Positions 43,979 through 53,751 of a stretch of DNA of 64,000 nucleotides are shown piece by piece. The stretch covers positions 1 through 64,000 of the forward strand of contig JAANBB010000185.1 of the NCBI GenBank assembly GCA_014621425.1, written 5' to 3'. Numbering within the stretch: the stretch's first letter is position 1; each line of letters begins with the position of its first letter. A model generated the notes under the pieces. That model did not search any database. It was not told the DNA's origin and saw nothing but the letters and a program-made list of their open reading frames with translations. The position numbers were made by a program, and so were the translations under genes. This DNA comes from Cylindrodendrum hubeiense (Eukaryota; Ascomycota; Sordariomycetes; Hypocreales; Nectriaceae).

Positions 43979-46198
43979 TCAGCTCCCTTGCATGCTCTTA
44001 AACTTAGATGTTGACATTCTCTCTACTTCGCCCCTGAACGAAGTCAACTGACCTTTTTTCAGCTTCTTGTCAATTCTTTTATGTGCTTTGTCATTAAGCT
44101 CCACCTCTACTGCAACAACAGGGATGTCGGTCCATCTTTTTGGACACCGTTTCGTAATGTAACTGCTTTGCTTCTTGTCCATTGCTTTCGCGTGCATCAT
44201 GTTGATTTTCTTAAGCAGGGCACTAGACGTTGCTCTAGGCTTTGATGGGGACAGGACAACGATCATTTCTTCCTGAATCAACTGCAGGAAATCGTGCATA
44301 AACTGCGTACAATTAGGCTCTTCATGCAAGTTTTGCAACCACTGAACCCATTGGGAAACAAATTAGCAATCACCAACACGACATAACTTCAAAGTAGATC
44401 AGATGCATACCTCGGTCACGCTCTCCTTGACCATTAAGACACACTTCCCACTCTCTTCAGATTTCTGAATGTCAAAAAATATGGGAGTCACGGCGCCTGT
44501 GACCTGGTAGGTCTGCAGTCGACCTTCGGCAAACTCGGATCTCATATCATCCCCTCCCAGGAGCCAACAGGCCTTCTCGAGGAAGAGACAGCCAATGGTC
44601 CAGATATCAAACGCTCGGGATATTTTCCCCTCTTTGATGTCGCATTCGGGCGGACGATACCCGGGTGTCCGAGGTACATCCTGGTTCGGGATGTTAGACT
44701 TGCTCACTTCCCTGTGGACTGCCGCGATGCCTAGGTCCGTGATCACAAGAATTCCCCTCTTGTCAGTAGGAGACGCGAACCACAAAATATTCTCTGGCTT
44801 CAGATCGCCATGCCTCCCATACATTTCCGACGGATCTAGATCTTTTCGGAGCGGGGCGTGGATAAATTTGAGTGCTTCTGTCAACCCTTTGATTTGCTCG
44901 GATACCCACTGCATGTGTCCGAGGTCAATATCTCCCTCTTCCACCAGTGGCCCTGACTTCTTTTCCCAAAATTCATCAAGGTCGTACTCAGCGCATGGGA
45001 ACAGAAGGTGATTCGTATCGTTCTTAGTGAACGTGGCCAGGAGAGTGACCAGATAAGGGTGCTGCATGCCGCTAAATCGGAGCAGCAGGTTGACTTCCTT
45101 CCGCCAATCGTGATGGTACATCGGGTCCTTAGGGTCTTTAATCTTCTTAAGAGTCTTTACAGCCACAAATCCAGCATGCAGTGAGACCTATTGAAGGGTT
45201 CAGTTAGGTTATTATCTCACTTTGATGAGGGTATTAATTACCGATTTTAACAGGTCGTGGAATCCATGAGAATCGGGATCAATGCGATACCTCTTGACGA
45301 CCGAAAACCCACCTTCCCTCTCGTAGTCTTCGTCATTGAAAGCCTCTCCAGGATGAAGCCACGGGAGCATCGTACTACTCGAGAGGTCATAATGCTTGCC
45401 TATTTTTCCCTGATCAAGATCAAAGAAGTGGACTGTAGCTCCTGCCTGGTAAAGAAAAAAGTAATCAATCTCACGCGGTACCAAAGGACATGCTTTGAAG
45501 CATTTCTGACTTTCTTCCTCCGTCTTGGAGAATGGCAGACGGGCATCGCACATCTGATGGTCAACGAACGTTCCGATATGTTTTCCCAACCCTGATAATA
45601 CTAAGATGGCAAAAACTTTCATGTATGATTTTGTTTGTTGGCTCGATTTCCTCTGTTCGCTCGGCACAATCAGATTGCAGTATGACTCGCTCTTCTTTTC
45701 ATCAATGCTGCCACACTCGTCGGATTTCAAGGCTTTGAGGACTCTTTCCCGTGTTATGATCGTTTTTAGCAGGCTTAATGGCCAGAAGAAGTTGTTGTCC
45801 CCAGGATCATAATGCCTTCGCTTGTAACGCCTCAATAAACCATCGAGCGTGTCGTATATCTCATCAGGACTCGGCCCCACTGGCCTAGTGGGGGACTCGT
45901 TTTCATTCTTCCTCAATGCATCACTGAGATTGTCGTTTCTCTCGCCGAGACTTGATCTCACTCGCGTGATGGGGGCCACATCTTCGTCCTTCTGTATAAT
46001 TTCAGATAAAGACTTAACGACCTTGTATTCAGAGGTGACAGTGATTTTTGGAGGGGATCTCATGGCGGTTGAAGTCGTCAGCAGTGCGTTGGGCTGGATG
46101 TGCATGGCATCCATCTCTGTAGAGGGCGGAGAAACCCGAAGGGGACGAAGGTGGTGATTCATCATGTAATGATTCAAATGATATCGATTTAGGGACAA
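43979..46198 (-). CDS. Protein kinase paralogue with long N-terminal region
   Basis: Exons complement(43979..44341, 44411..45187, 45242..46198) give 698 residues. The first 300 residues have no recognised domain; REGGFSVVKRY (about 300) may be the Gly loop. Lys330 (FVAVKTLKK), the catalytic loop RHGDLKPENILWF (Asp447; HRD is HGD) and DLGIA (Asp470; DFG is DLG) follow, then YRPPECDI and DIWTIGCLFLEK. The C-terminal exon is basic. It shares order and wording with the kinase at 34.7-37.6 kb (LLxTFxK, LLFPCAEYDL/LVFPWADENL, YGRHxDLKPENILWF, KESVT). The retained Lys and two Asp residues suggest it may still be active. The exact first Met among several near 46165-46198 is uncertain. Confidence 0.85.
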
Positions 46199-47144
46199 AA
46201 ATAACCTCTGGTTCTTGGTAGTCCCAAAATAAATTGGCGGCTACTCGTAAGTGAGAATGTCGACCCTTTAAATACTTGACTGTAACATTTACTGCTGGGC
46301 TGTACCCCCACGTATTCTCCCCTCATATTGGCAATGCGAGGCATGCCTCCAGCCTGATTTTTCTTTGAAGCTCAACGGTGTTCGCACCGGGCATTATTTT
46401 GCGCGTGACGGTTCTGGGCCTTCTGGCTGCAGATTTGCCTTACGGGATGGTGGGTTGGGATGGGTTTTGAGTGGAGGTGAGGGGTGCATTGCTAATTGTA
46501 GGCGTCCAAAACACTGTAGGCAGTGATAAAACACACATCATGCCTAGCCTCGATATGCAGCCGCATGTCTGCCTTCTCGCTGCCGGCTTTGCTTTTTCTG
46601 ACATGAAAGGTAAGCGAGGCCGGAGGCGACCCTGCCGGACCAAAGCGGTCCTGTTTTCATCTTCCCCCAAGCGCTCATGCTCAACCGCTGAGGTAAAAAG
46701 AACGTGGCATCTTTATGGCAGTGCGATTGATATCTTGATATGTAAGAGGATTCTTTGCTTCAGGCAGATCTAGTACACAGACAAAGTACGTCGTTCCATT
46801 TCTCAGCATAGTCGAAAACTAGAGATGTGCTTAGAAATCAAGTGTGCAAGATAGGGGAGGTCCGAGGATGACATTTTAAGAATAGATATGCTCATATTTT
46901 GGGACTCGTAGGCGGTGTGGACTTTTCCTTCTCGATTACATGTGAAATAACTGATTAGTTTTGATCCACAAAGCTCAAGGAACGCGGGCGTTGAGGGTCT
47001 AAGGGCTTACGCGAAGAGTTGCAGAGAATTAACCTTAAAAACGCAGGCTAACAACTCTCTCTGCAACCCAACTGTAGAGCTATCAGAAATAAATAAATTG
47101 CATGACGTCTCTTCCTTTTTTTTCTTCTCATCCAGACGAGGATC
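46199..47144. other. Intergenic region
   Basis: This holds the promoter of the second kinase gene. An open frame at 46471-46773 lacks any motif. No RNA gene is seen. Confidence 0.45.
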
Positions 47145-47277
47145 TACCGCAAAATGTCCATGGATTGGAACACCTTAACGTGCCCATTATGTGTTGGGGA
47201 TTCCTCTATGTAACTTATTTCAAACTGCGCGGGGGATGCAGAGCTAAGGTGTTCCAATTGATTGAGATTTCATGGTA
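47145..47277. mobile_element. MITE-like element, copy 1 (TA-flanked terminal inverted repeats)
   Basis: A 133-base segment with inverted ends of about 30 bases. The left end contains ATTGGAACACCTTA and the right end its reverse complement around TAAGGTGTTCCAAT. The ends are flanked by TA, as for Tc1/mariner-derived elements. Related ends and part of the interior recur at 52454-52602. It has no coding capacity of its own; an open frame across it (47102-47338) is incidental. Confidence 0.65.
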
Positions 47278-47730
47278 TCTCCTTAAAGACCAAGACCAAG
47301 ACCAAGACGTCTTGTTGAACGTGGCGCAATTGGCGTAGTAGTTCCTACTCCGGATCGGCGGCAATTTGGATCCGGACAGGGTGCGGAACGCGAAGCACCA
47401 GCGGAATGGCTGGCTCCACCCTCTCCTCAACCAGTATCGCTACAGGGAATATGTGTGGATGGGAAAATTGGGATGTAAGCAGTAATTAAATCGATCCTGC
47501 GGGGCCTAGAGCCGCGGACCTAGCTAGCTACTCGTACATATCTAGTACTAAATTGGGTGCATGCCGGAGGATCCTGGGGAATGCATGCAGGGTCAAGGCG
47601 ACAGTCATTTAACGAGGCTCATACACACCTCCTGACATCCTCATGCAACCATTTCTAGAGCACACTGCCGCATGGATCTGGCGACAGAGCAGCTTCAGAT
47701 ATTTCCGCGCCCTCGCCCAAATCCTCTACC
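47278..47730. other. Promoter region of the DUF7730-like gene
   Basis: A GACCAA triplet-pair repeat (CAAGAC three times) lies at 47290-47308. An in-frame-looking ATG at 47643 is in another frame. Nothing else is recognised. Confidence 0.4.
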
Positions 47731-49417
47731 ATGGCTGCCACCGACTACCAGTGGCCAACCCTCTCCATCCGCGAAGAGATGGCCGAGTTCTGGGACGGCT
47801 GGCCTCAGGTCATTGCCTACGCCAGGACAAGGAGCGTAAGTAAGGCCGTCCCGGATCTCGTGCGAGCTGCCCTTGCGACGATCGGCATGTTTTTTCTCCT
47901 TGTATTTCTAAAATTCAACGGCATCGCCCTTTTTGTTTGGTTGCGCATTTTCCCATGGAGCCCGTATCACCGAGCCCGCCGAGAGCGCAAGCGACGTGAA
48001 AATGGCTTCCGAACCATGCTGCTCAAATCATCCGCCAAGAGAGTATCGCACCATGCTCTCGCGCGGCCTTCCTCACGCGCAGCTGCCTCCAATCCCGCCG
48101 AAAAGAAGCAAGACGTTTTCTTTAGTCTTCCAGCTGAGATTCGGCATTCCATTCAGCTATTAGCCTTCGGTGAGCGCACAGTTCACATGGACTTGCGCTT
48201 CGAACGGCCTCTGAATCTAGTTGATGAGAGGCCGTATCAATCGTGGCCGACTCATGCAAGAATATACTCAAACGGCTCATCAATCGACTCGAACCTGGAC
48301 ACCTCTAGGGAAAGGAAATGGAGATGGTTCAGCTGTGTGTGTCACCGATTCCCGCCAGAGGGAACGCATTTGCCAATGGGTAGGAGACGCAACTACCCTT
48401 GGGGGTACTTTCGCGAGCCGGACGTGGACCGCTGTCTCTATGGGTCCGGACTGTGTCAGGAATGGCCTGGTGAGTGGCCAGGAAATTGTCAGATTGGAAT
48501 CATGGGGTGGCTATTATCTTGCCGAAATGCGTGAGTACTGTGTCTCCTTAAATCATATGTGTCCAGGATTCGCTGAAGTCTCTTTAACGCGCTACAATTA
48601 CGGGAACTAATTGAATTCAACATTAGGTACATGGAAGGCACACATATTTTGTATTGCACGAACACCATCCATATCGCGTCGCCTACTCTCCTCCGCAGTC
48701 TCCAGGACGTTATTCCCCAACAGAGCGTGTCAAAGCTGACCTCCCTCGAACTTGTATGGAAGCCAAAGGAATTACCTCTGAGACTGGCTTTCACCAGTCA
48801 ACGCAAGCCTGGCTCACAGTCTATACCTACTTCAGCAGAACCCATTTTCCCAGCACTGGTCTACCTCCGCATCACATTTGAAAGGCTAGTCCATCGCGAA
48901 ATTGATGAGGCAACTGGGCTCATTTGGCCTTATGAGACGAAAGCCCTTCTCGCGGACAAAATACATAACAACCTCCTCCCCACAATCGACCGCCTTCTTG
49001 ATAGGATCGTGCCACCTAGCACAGAAGTCACCATATCATGCTCTAAATGGGACTGGTACGAGGTTATTGATTTGGCACTCATTGAAAAGCAAGGTAAAGA
49101 ACAAACGAAGCCTGAGAGGGCAGACATCGAGGGATTGAGATGTTGGAGAGAGATACCGAGAGAGAAGGATGGTCAAGATTCAACAGCGACCACCACCACG
49201 TCCAATGGAGCTCAAGACGGGGAGTCTGAAGTGAAGGGTCTTCGAGAAGGCTACTGGATCCACATACCTATCGAAGATGTGCATCTTAGTCAAGGAAGTA
49301 AGTTATGATCAAATATCATGTTCGAGAGCACCTTAATTAACTGGGTTTCAAGTGGAATATGATTGGAATCGACATGAGCTGTACAACCTAGGGGAGAAGC
49401 GATATCGATACTGTTGA
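47731..49417 (+). CDS. DUF7730-like hypothetical protein with one membrane helix
   Basis: Exons join(47731..48530, 48627..49297, 49353..49417) give 511 residues. A probable transmembrane helix sits at about 48-72 (AALATIGMFFLLVFLKFNGIALFVW), followed by a strongly basic stretch (RARRERKRRE). The segment FFSLPAEIRHSIQLLAFGERTVHMDL is the opening of the fungal DUF7730 or F-box-like family (LPxEIRxxI). HILYCTNTIHIAS and LRSLQDVIP follow after the first junction, as in that family. Function is unknown for the family. Introns are 96 and 55 nt with GTGAGT and GTAAGT donors. Confidence 0.8.
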
Positions 49418-49677
49418 GCAATAGCAAGTGGGGGCCCGATACATCCTAGACTCTACACATGAGAAGAGGAGATCCCAACAGTACCAGAATCTAAATATCA
49501 AAGGATGACATTGGATTAGTCAAGCCTGGAAACGAGACGAACGATGACTTGGCTTGGGATTTGGGAGTGTATAGTCACGTGACAACCGCACGCACCATTG
49601 CTTCCCCGCGTGACTTCCGTGGCGATCATCTTGAGGCCTGCTTAGGCTCCTCAATAATCAACTCCTACCCGTTCAAT

Positions 49678-51096
49678 ATGGCATCTTTAGAGACTGAAAC
49701 CGGTGAGTAGATGCCTCCTTAACCAAGCGCCATGGAGGGTGATCTGGTTTCGACGCTGACCTTGCCCGGGTAGAAATACAGAACGAGGTCGAAGAGATAA
49801 TCGAAGTCCTTGAAGCTGGGAAAGACGCATGTACAAGCACAGGTGCGTCGGCTCGCAACCACTTTTGCTCTTCCACCCGGATGTTATTTGTGCATCAACT
49901 AATATTTGACGTCTCAGAGCGTGAAGAGCTGCTTCAACGAATTCTTTACCGCACAAAGTCTGCCACCGACCAAGTCCTGCATCCACTTTTCAATAAGCGC
50001 GGAATATGTGCTCTCGGTCTCTGGGCCTTTGAGAATACCGCGTCCATTGAACGGCGCACTGCCTTGAGATGCCTCAACAATGTGCTGCTCCGGTCAGCAC
50101 CGGCGAGACAGCTATTTGTGGACGAGGGCTACCCAAAACAGACAATCGACCTGATGAAGGTAGTGTTGCCTCCATCTTGCGCTGTCGAGAGTCGGTGCGG
50201 TGGCTAAATTAGTGGTAGAATGGGGAACCCGACGATGAGCTACTCACTACCAGTATTTTGCTCCATTGCTCTACGGGTACAAGCCTGGATCTTGGTCCCA
50301 ATTTTGAGAAGGATGATCTTGCGGGTATTATCAATACGGTAAGTTCTCCCCGTTGCATCAGTCGGTCTCGGGTGCATGCACTGATACTTTGTAGAACGTG
50401 TCACGTCACGGGAGAGCGGCATCCTCGTCACCGAGTGGTCTTCCGACATCGGGTACGGCGACCCTTGCACTACTGTCTACCCTGTCGCTGCATTACGAAA
50501 CACAAGCCTATCGATTCCTTGAATCTCTAACCCCAATACTGGATATGCTCAACAATGCTCACATCCTTTCGCCGCCTCTACAACCGCCTGCATCATCGCT
50601 AGTCGCCTGCCTTGCTTCTATCCCTATTCAGGCGAGTCAATCGTTCCCGGAGGCGGCAGTGGATAAATTGGCAGACATACTACTGTCAAGTATTATCGCG
50701 TATAGTGCCGGCGGAGGAATTGAGCTTATGTCACTGTTCATTACCCTACTTCGCTTGGCGCAGTCTGAATCGGCTGCAGCTCAATCACGACTACGTGCGC
50801 GCCTTCTGCCATCTGACCAAGACCGGGCGACGCCGCTAGGTCAAGGCGACTCTCTGCCACACAAACTCATTCATCTTGCGACTACATCGACGGCAGCTCA
50901 GGTGCGCGGGATTTCTATGGTTCTGTTCTTTGAGTTGTCCAACAAAGACGAGCCCGAATTGGTGCAGAACGTGGGCTCCAGCAATGCAGCCGAATTCCTT
51001 GCTTCCAGGGGCACACAGGTCCCGCAAGAAGACTTGAGCGGAGAAAAGAAGGCTGGGGACAATTCCGAAACCAATCCAACAGCTAGCCAGAGCTGA
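49678..51096 (+). CDS. RIC8: RIC8/synembryn, G-alpha exchange factor and chaperone, C-terminally disrupted
   Basis: Exons join(49678..49702, 49774..49842, 49918..50159, 50219..50338, 50395..51096) give 385 residues ending at a TGA. The armadillo-type Ric8 body is recognisable: ALRCLNNVLLRSAPARQLFVDEGY, GEPDDELLTTSILLHCSTGTSLDLG, NVSRHG, PPLQPPASSLVACL, AVDKLADILLSSI, then LRARLLPSDQDRATPLGQGDSLPHKLIHL and VRGISMVLFFELSNKDEPELVQNVG. Ric8 acts on G-alpha subunits in the cytosol. Expected C-terminal sequence (TRFDHTKEEREAGELFVLL, then RLEATVVNV after a 61-nt intron at 51184-51244) lies just downstream, but one base out of frame and interrupted by TAG at 51179-51181. The gene is therefore a truncated allele, a pseudogene or a sequencing error. 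Confidence 0.85.
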
Positions 51097-51354
51097 AATC
51101 GGATGGCCCTGTCCTCTTGGCACCCGGTTTGATCACACAAAGGAGGAGCGTGAAGCGGGGGAATTGTTTGTCTTGCTCTAGAGGTGCGGTCGTCTTTCCA
51201 TTTCGTATCTGCCTAACCCCCATCCATGTTAATATTTGATGCAGGCTGGAGGCGACTGTTGTCAATGTCAAGGACGTACGTTACGATGTGAACTTCAGCA
51301 AAGCTGAAGGGCTCTCCAACCATAGGTCAGGCCGTCAATGGACGATGCTCAGTA
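51097..51354 (+). pseudogene. RIC8: Out-of-frame 3' coding remnant of RIC8
   Basis: In the +1-shifted frame this reads TRFDHTKEEREAGELFVLL, a TAG at 51179, then AG joined across a GTGCGG...TGCAG intron (51184-51244, with a CTAAC branch site) to RLEATVVNVKD. Ric8 proteins have EKEREAERLFVLFERL followed by a VV-N stretch here, so this is the lost C-terminus. A further donor GTACGT at 51275 could lead to a short last exon ending near 51354. Confidence 0.65.
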
Positions 51355-51737
51355 GATAGTACTGGGGATGTCACGACCTAAGCGGCTGAATGTTGAATCA
51401 TACTTCCCAACGTGGCCGATACAAGGCATCGCAATGGAATGCAATGAGAATGGCCCTGCAGCTGTCACGACCACTCATCCGGTGACCTCGACCTAATTGA
51501 CATGGCTCAGAAGGAAAGGCTTGCATAAAGTTGTGGGTAAAAAGAACCCCTGACCAGCAAACTAGATGTTGCCCACCTCTGACCCCATCGTATGGTGGAT
51601 GAGCGGATGCCGAACATGGTAATGAACCCTTGCGGCCAGTACCATCACTTCATGCCGATTGAGTTCAGACAGGCTTTCATTGCACTCCTCCACCAAGTAT
51701 AAAATGATAAATGCTGGACAAACAGCAAAAAGACAGA
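51355..51737. other. Intergenic region before the tRNA genes
   Basis: No gene is recognised. It lies between the RIC8 remnant and the first tRNA gene. Confidence 0.45.
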
Positions 51738-51818
51738 TGAGGGACAAGAGATTTGAACTCTTAACCTTCAGGACATTCCTATCTGGAATCTGACGCGCTA
51801 CCGTTGCGCCAGCCCCCC
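51738..51818 (-). tRNA. tRNA-Trp (CCA), copy 1, intron-containing
   Basis: The 81-base gene reads on the minus strand. The acceptor stem GGGGGGC pairs with GTCCCTC, with discriminator A. The D arm is GCGC-AACGGTA-GCGC and the T arm AAGAG-TTCAAAT-CTCTT. The anticodon loop TTCCAGA has CCA in positions 34-36, as in eukaryotic tRNA-Trp. A short intron of about 9 bases follows CCAG; its GGAAT can pair with ATTCC of the anticodon region. One A-C mismatch is at the base of the anticodon stem in all three copies. Confidence 0.8.
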
Positions 51819-51901
51819 TCCGATGTTAATTTAATTCTAAGGCCCAGCTAAGAGGGAGAGGTGTGGAAATGGGGGGAAATTGATCAAAAAGTCAAAAAGA
51901 T

Positions 51902-51983
51902 TGAGGGACAAGAGATTTGAACTCTTAACCTTCAGGACATCCCATTGCTGGAATCTGACGCGCTACCGTTGCGCCAGCCCCCC
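51902..51983 (-). tRNA. tRNA-Trp (CCA), copy 2, intron-containing
   Basis: Identical to copy 1 in all mature positions. It differs only in the 10-base intron (CAATGGGATG), where TGG can pair with the anticodon CCA. It lies 83 bases from copy 1 in the same orientation. Confidence 0.8.
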
Positions 51984-52453
51984 AATTTCGTGACATTAGG
52001 GCACGATCTAATGGCTTATAATCCCAGTCCGGATTTGGTCTGGCTGTTGGTATGAACAGCACGCGTATCAGGCTGCTCTTTTTAGAGGTAAATGCGTTAC
52101 TAGTTGGCGTTTCACTACAAATTGTGCTGACTAGACCTTTTTTTTTCTCCCTGCAATTGTGTTTTTGAAACATGCTTACAGCGTGCATCCGCAATCATTT
52201 CTTAGCAAGATACTTGTGATAATAACAGAACCCCGCAGTACCTACCTCGATATTTAATCAATTAGCTATTTTGAATAGGAATCATACTCAAAGTATTCTT
52301 AATACTATCAACACTGCGTTGAGCGTTGATGACATCCACCAACCTGAGGGATGTCATATAGGGTAGTTGGGTCAGAGTGGTGGGGCTCGGGCAGATCTCG
52401 ATAGATACTTGTGGGTGCAGCTTCTGCGTGCTGGCTTTTGGCCTTTGGTGTAT
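51984..52453. other. Intergenic region
   Basis: A/T-leaning sequence with no recognised feature up to the second MITE-like copy. Confidence 0.4.
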
Positions 52454-52602
52454 TACGGTAAAATTTCAAGAGATTGGAAGACCTTGGCATCTCCACTATT
52501 GTGCATACACCGGATAAATAGGGTGGCTGGGATCCCTCTGTTTTTGAGAAAACTGGGGAATACGAAGCTAAGGTGTTTCCGATTCATTGAGATTTTACGG
52601 TA
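52454..52602. mobile_element. MITE-like element, copy 2
   Basis: A 149-base segment between TA dinucleotides. The inverted ends share GTAAAAT and ATTGGAA/ATCGGAA with one another. The right end (AGCTAAGGTGTTTCC...ATTGAGATTT) closely matches that of copy 1 (AGCTAAGGTGTTCC...ATTGAGATTT). The copies differ by substitutions and by 16 bases in length, so they are old members of one family. Confidence 0.65.
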
Positions 52603-53042
52603 TTTGTCCGCTGTTAACAGTCATCATCAGCGGACAATAAGCACTGTAAATTATTCGCACACTCTGTATCCGAATATCCAATGCTCTATTATCCTGAGCT
52701 ACTAGGCTTGTGAATTGGCGACCTGTTCGGTAGTAGTTGGTGACTCGATGAATACATGGAATGAAGATTAGATCCATCGAGGCCAAATTGTGTTCACTTC
52801 AAGAAGCAAAGCGGAGGCTAGGGCGCCTAGATTGATGTGCGCAATACGTGATTAAATGTAGGGAAGAGAAGCCTAACAAAATAATTATAATAGCACATTC
52901 AAGGCGTATAAACGTGGGTGTCTAACTTGCAGTTCTATTACCCCTCTCTCCTTCCTTGTCTCCAAGAAAACAAATCCAAAAGGTAAAAAATTAATTCATC
53001 AGACATAACATTGCCCAAATTCGCCCAAATGGCAAAAGGAAA
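52603..53042. other. Intergenic, A/T-rich
   Basis: No gene or RNA recognised between the MITE-like copy and the third tRNA. Confidence 0.4.
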
Positions 53043-53124
53043 TGAGGGACAAGAGATTTGAACTCTTAACCTTCAGGATATACCATTTCTGGAATCTGAC
53101 GCGCTACCGTTGCGCCAGCCCCCC
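53043..53124 (-). tRNA. tRNA-Trp (CCA), copy 3, intron-containing
   Basis: Same mature sequence as copies 1 and 2, with a third intron version (AAATGGTATA) that keeps TGG opposite the anticodon CCA. It lies 1.06 kb beyond copy 2 and is again on the minus strand. Confidence 0.8.
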
Positions 53125-53751
53125 AAGCTGATTGATGAAAATTTGTCTTTCAAAGGGGTATTTAACCGAGCCTTCTTTTGCACCTGGACTCCACTCTGAA
53201 CCTAATTTCGTTCACAAACTCAAAATGCCATCTTGAGCTCTGTAAGCCACTATAAGACTACGGACTACACGGGTTAGTGAGTCTACATTCTTTGTAACAT
53301 TCTTTGTAACATCCTTTGATACCAAATTTACCATATTGGGGAATATCACACAGCAGGGCCCTATTACCCATTCTTCGAAGATCAGAAATTGCAACGTCAC
53401 GAAGTTGGTGACGATTGGTATATTCCTCCACACGAATGAGGTATTATACATATCTCTGTTGCTTTTTCAGAACACGAAATGTCTGTACTCCAATGTTCTA
53501 TTATGATTTGTTACAGATTCAATCCTACACTGGATGTGATAAATTGTGGTTTGAACCGTATCGGCCAGAGTTCCTTGATGTAGCGCAGCCCAAATCTTCA
53601 GATGAGTGCGGACGTTCAGATATTGATTTGAGATACGCCCATAATATGTCTTGGGCAATAGTCTATCTGAACTTGAACAATAAATCAACAGCTCGGTATG
53701 TTAATTGCTTAACCTTGTTATATCTATCAAGAATAGTCTCCAGTCGTCGCC
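53125..53751. other. Intergenic region
   Basis: An imperfect direct repeat ATTCTTTGTAAC/ATCCTTTGATAC occurs near 53287-53322. An open frame at 53415-53801 has no domain and overlaps the 3' end of the receptor gene. Nothing else is seen. Confidence 0.4.

Noticed and set aside
47102..47338. Plus-strand open frame of 78 codons
   Set aside because: It spans the MITE-like copy 1 and its flanks, and half of it is terminal inverted repeat. It is not conserved as protein in copy 2.
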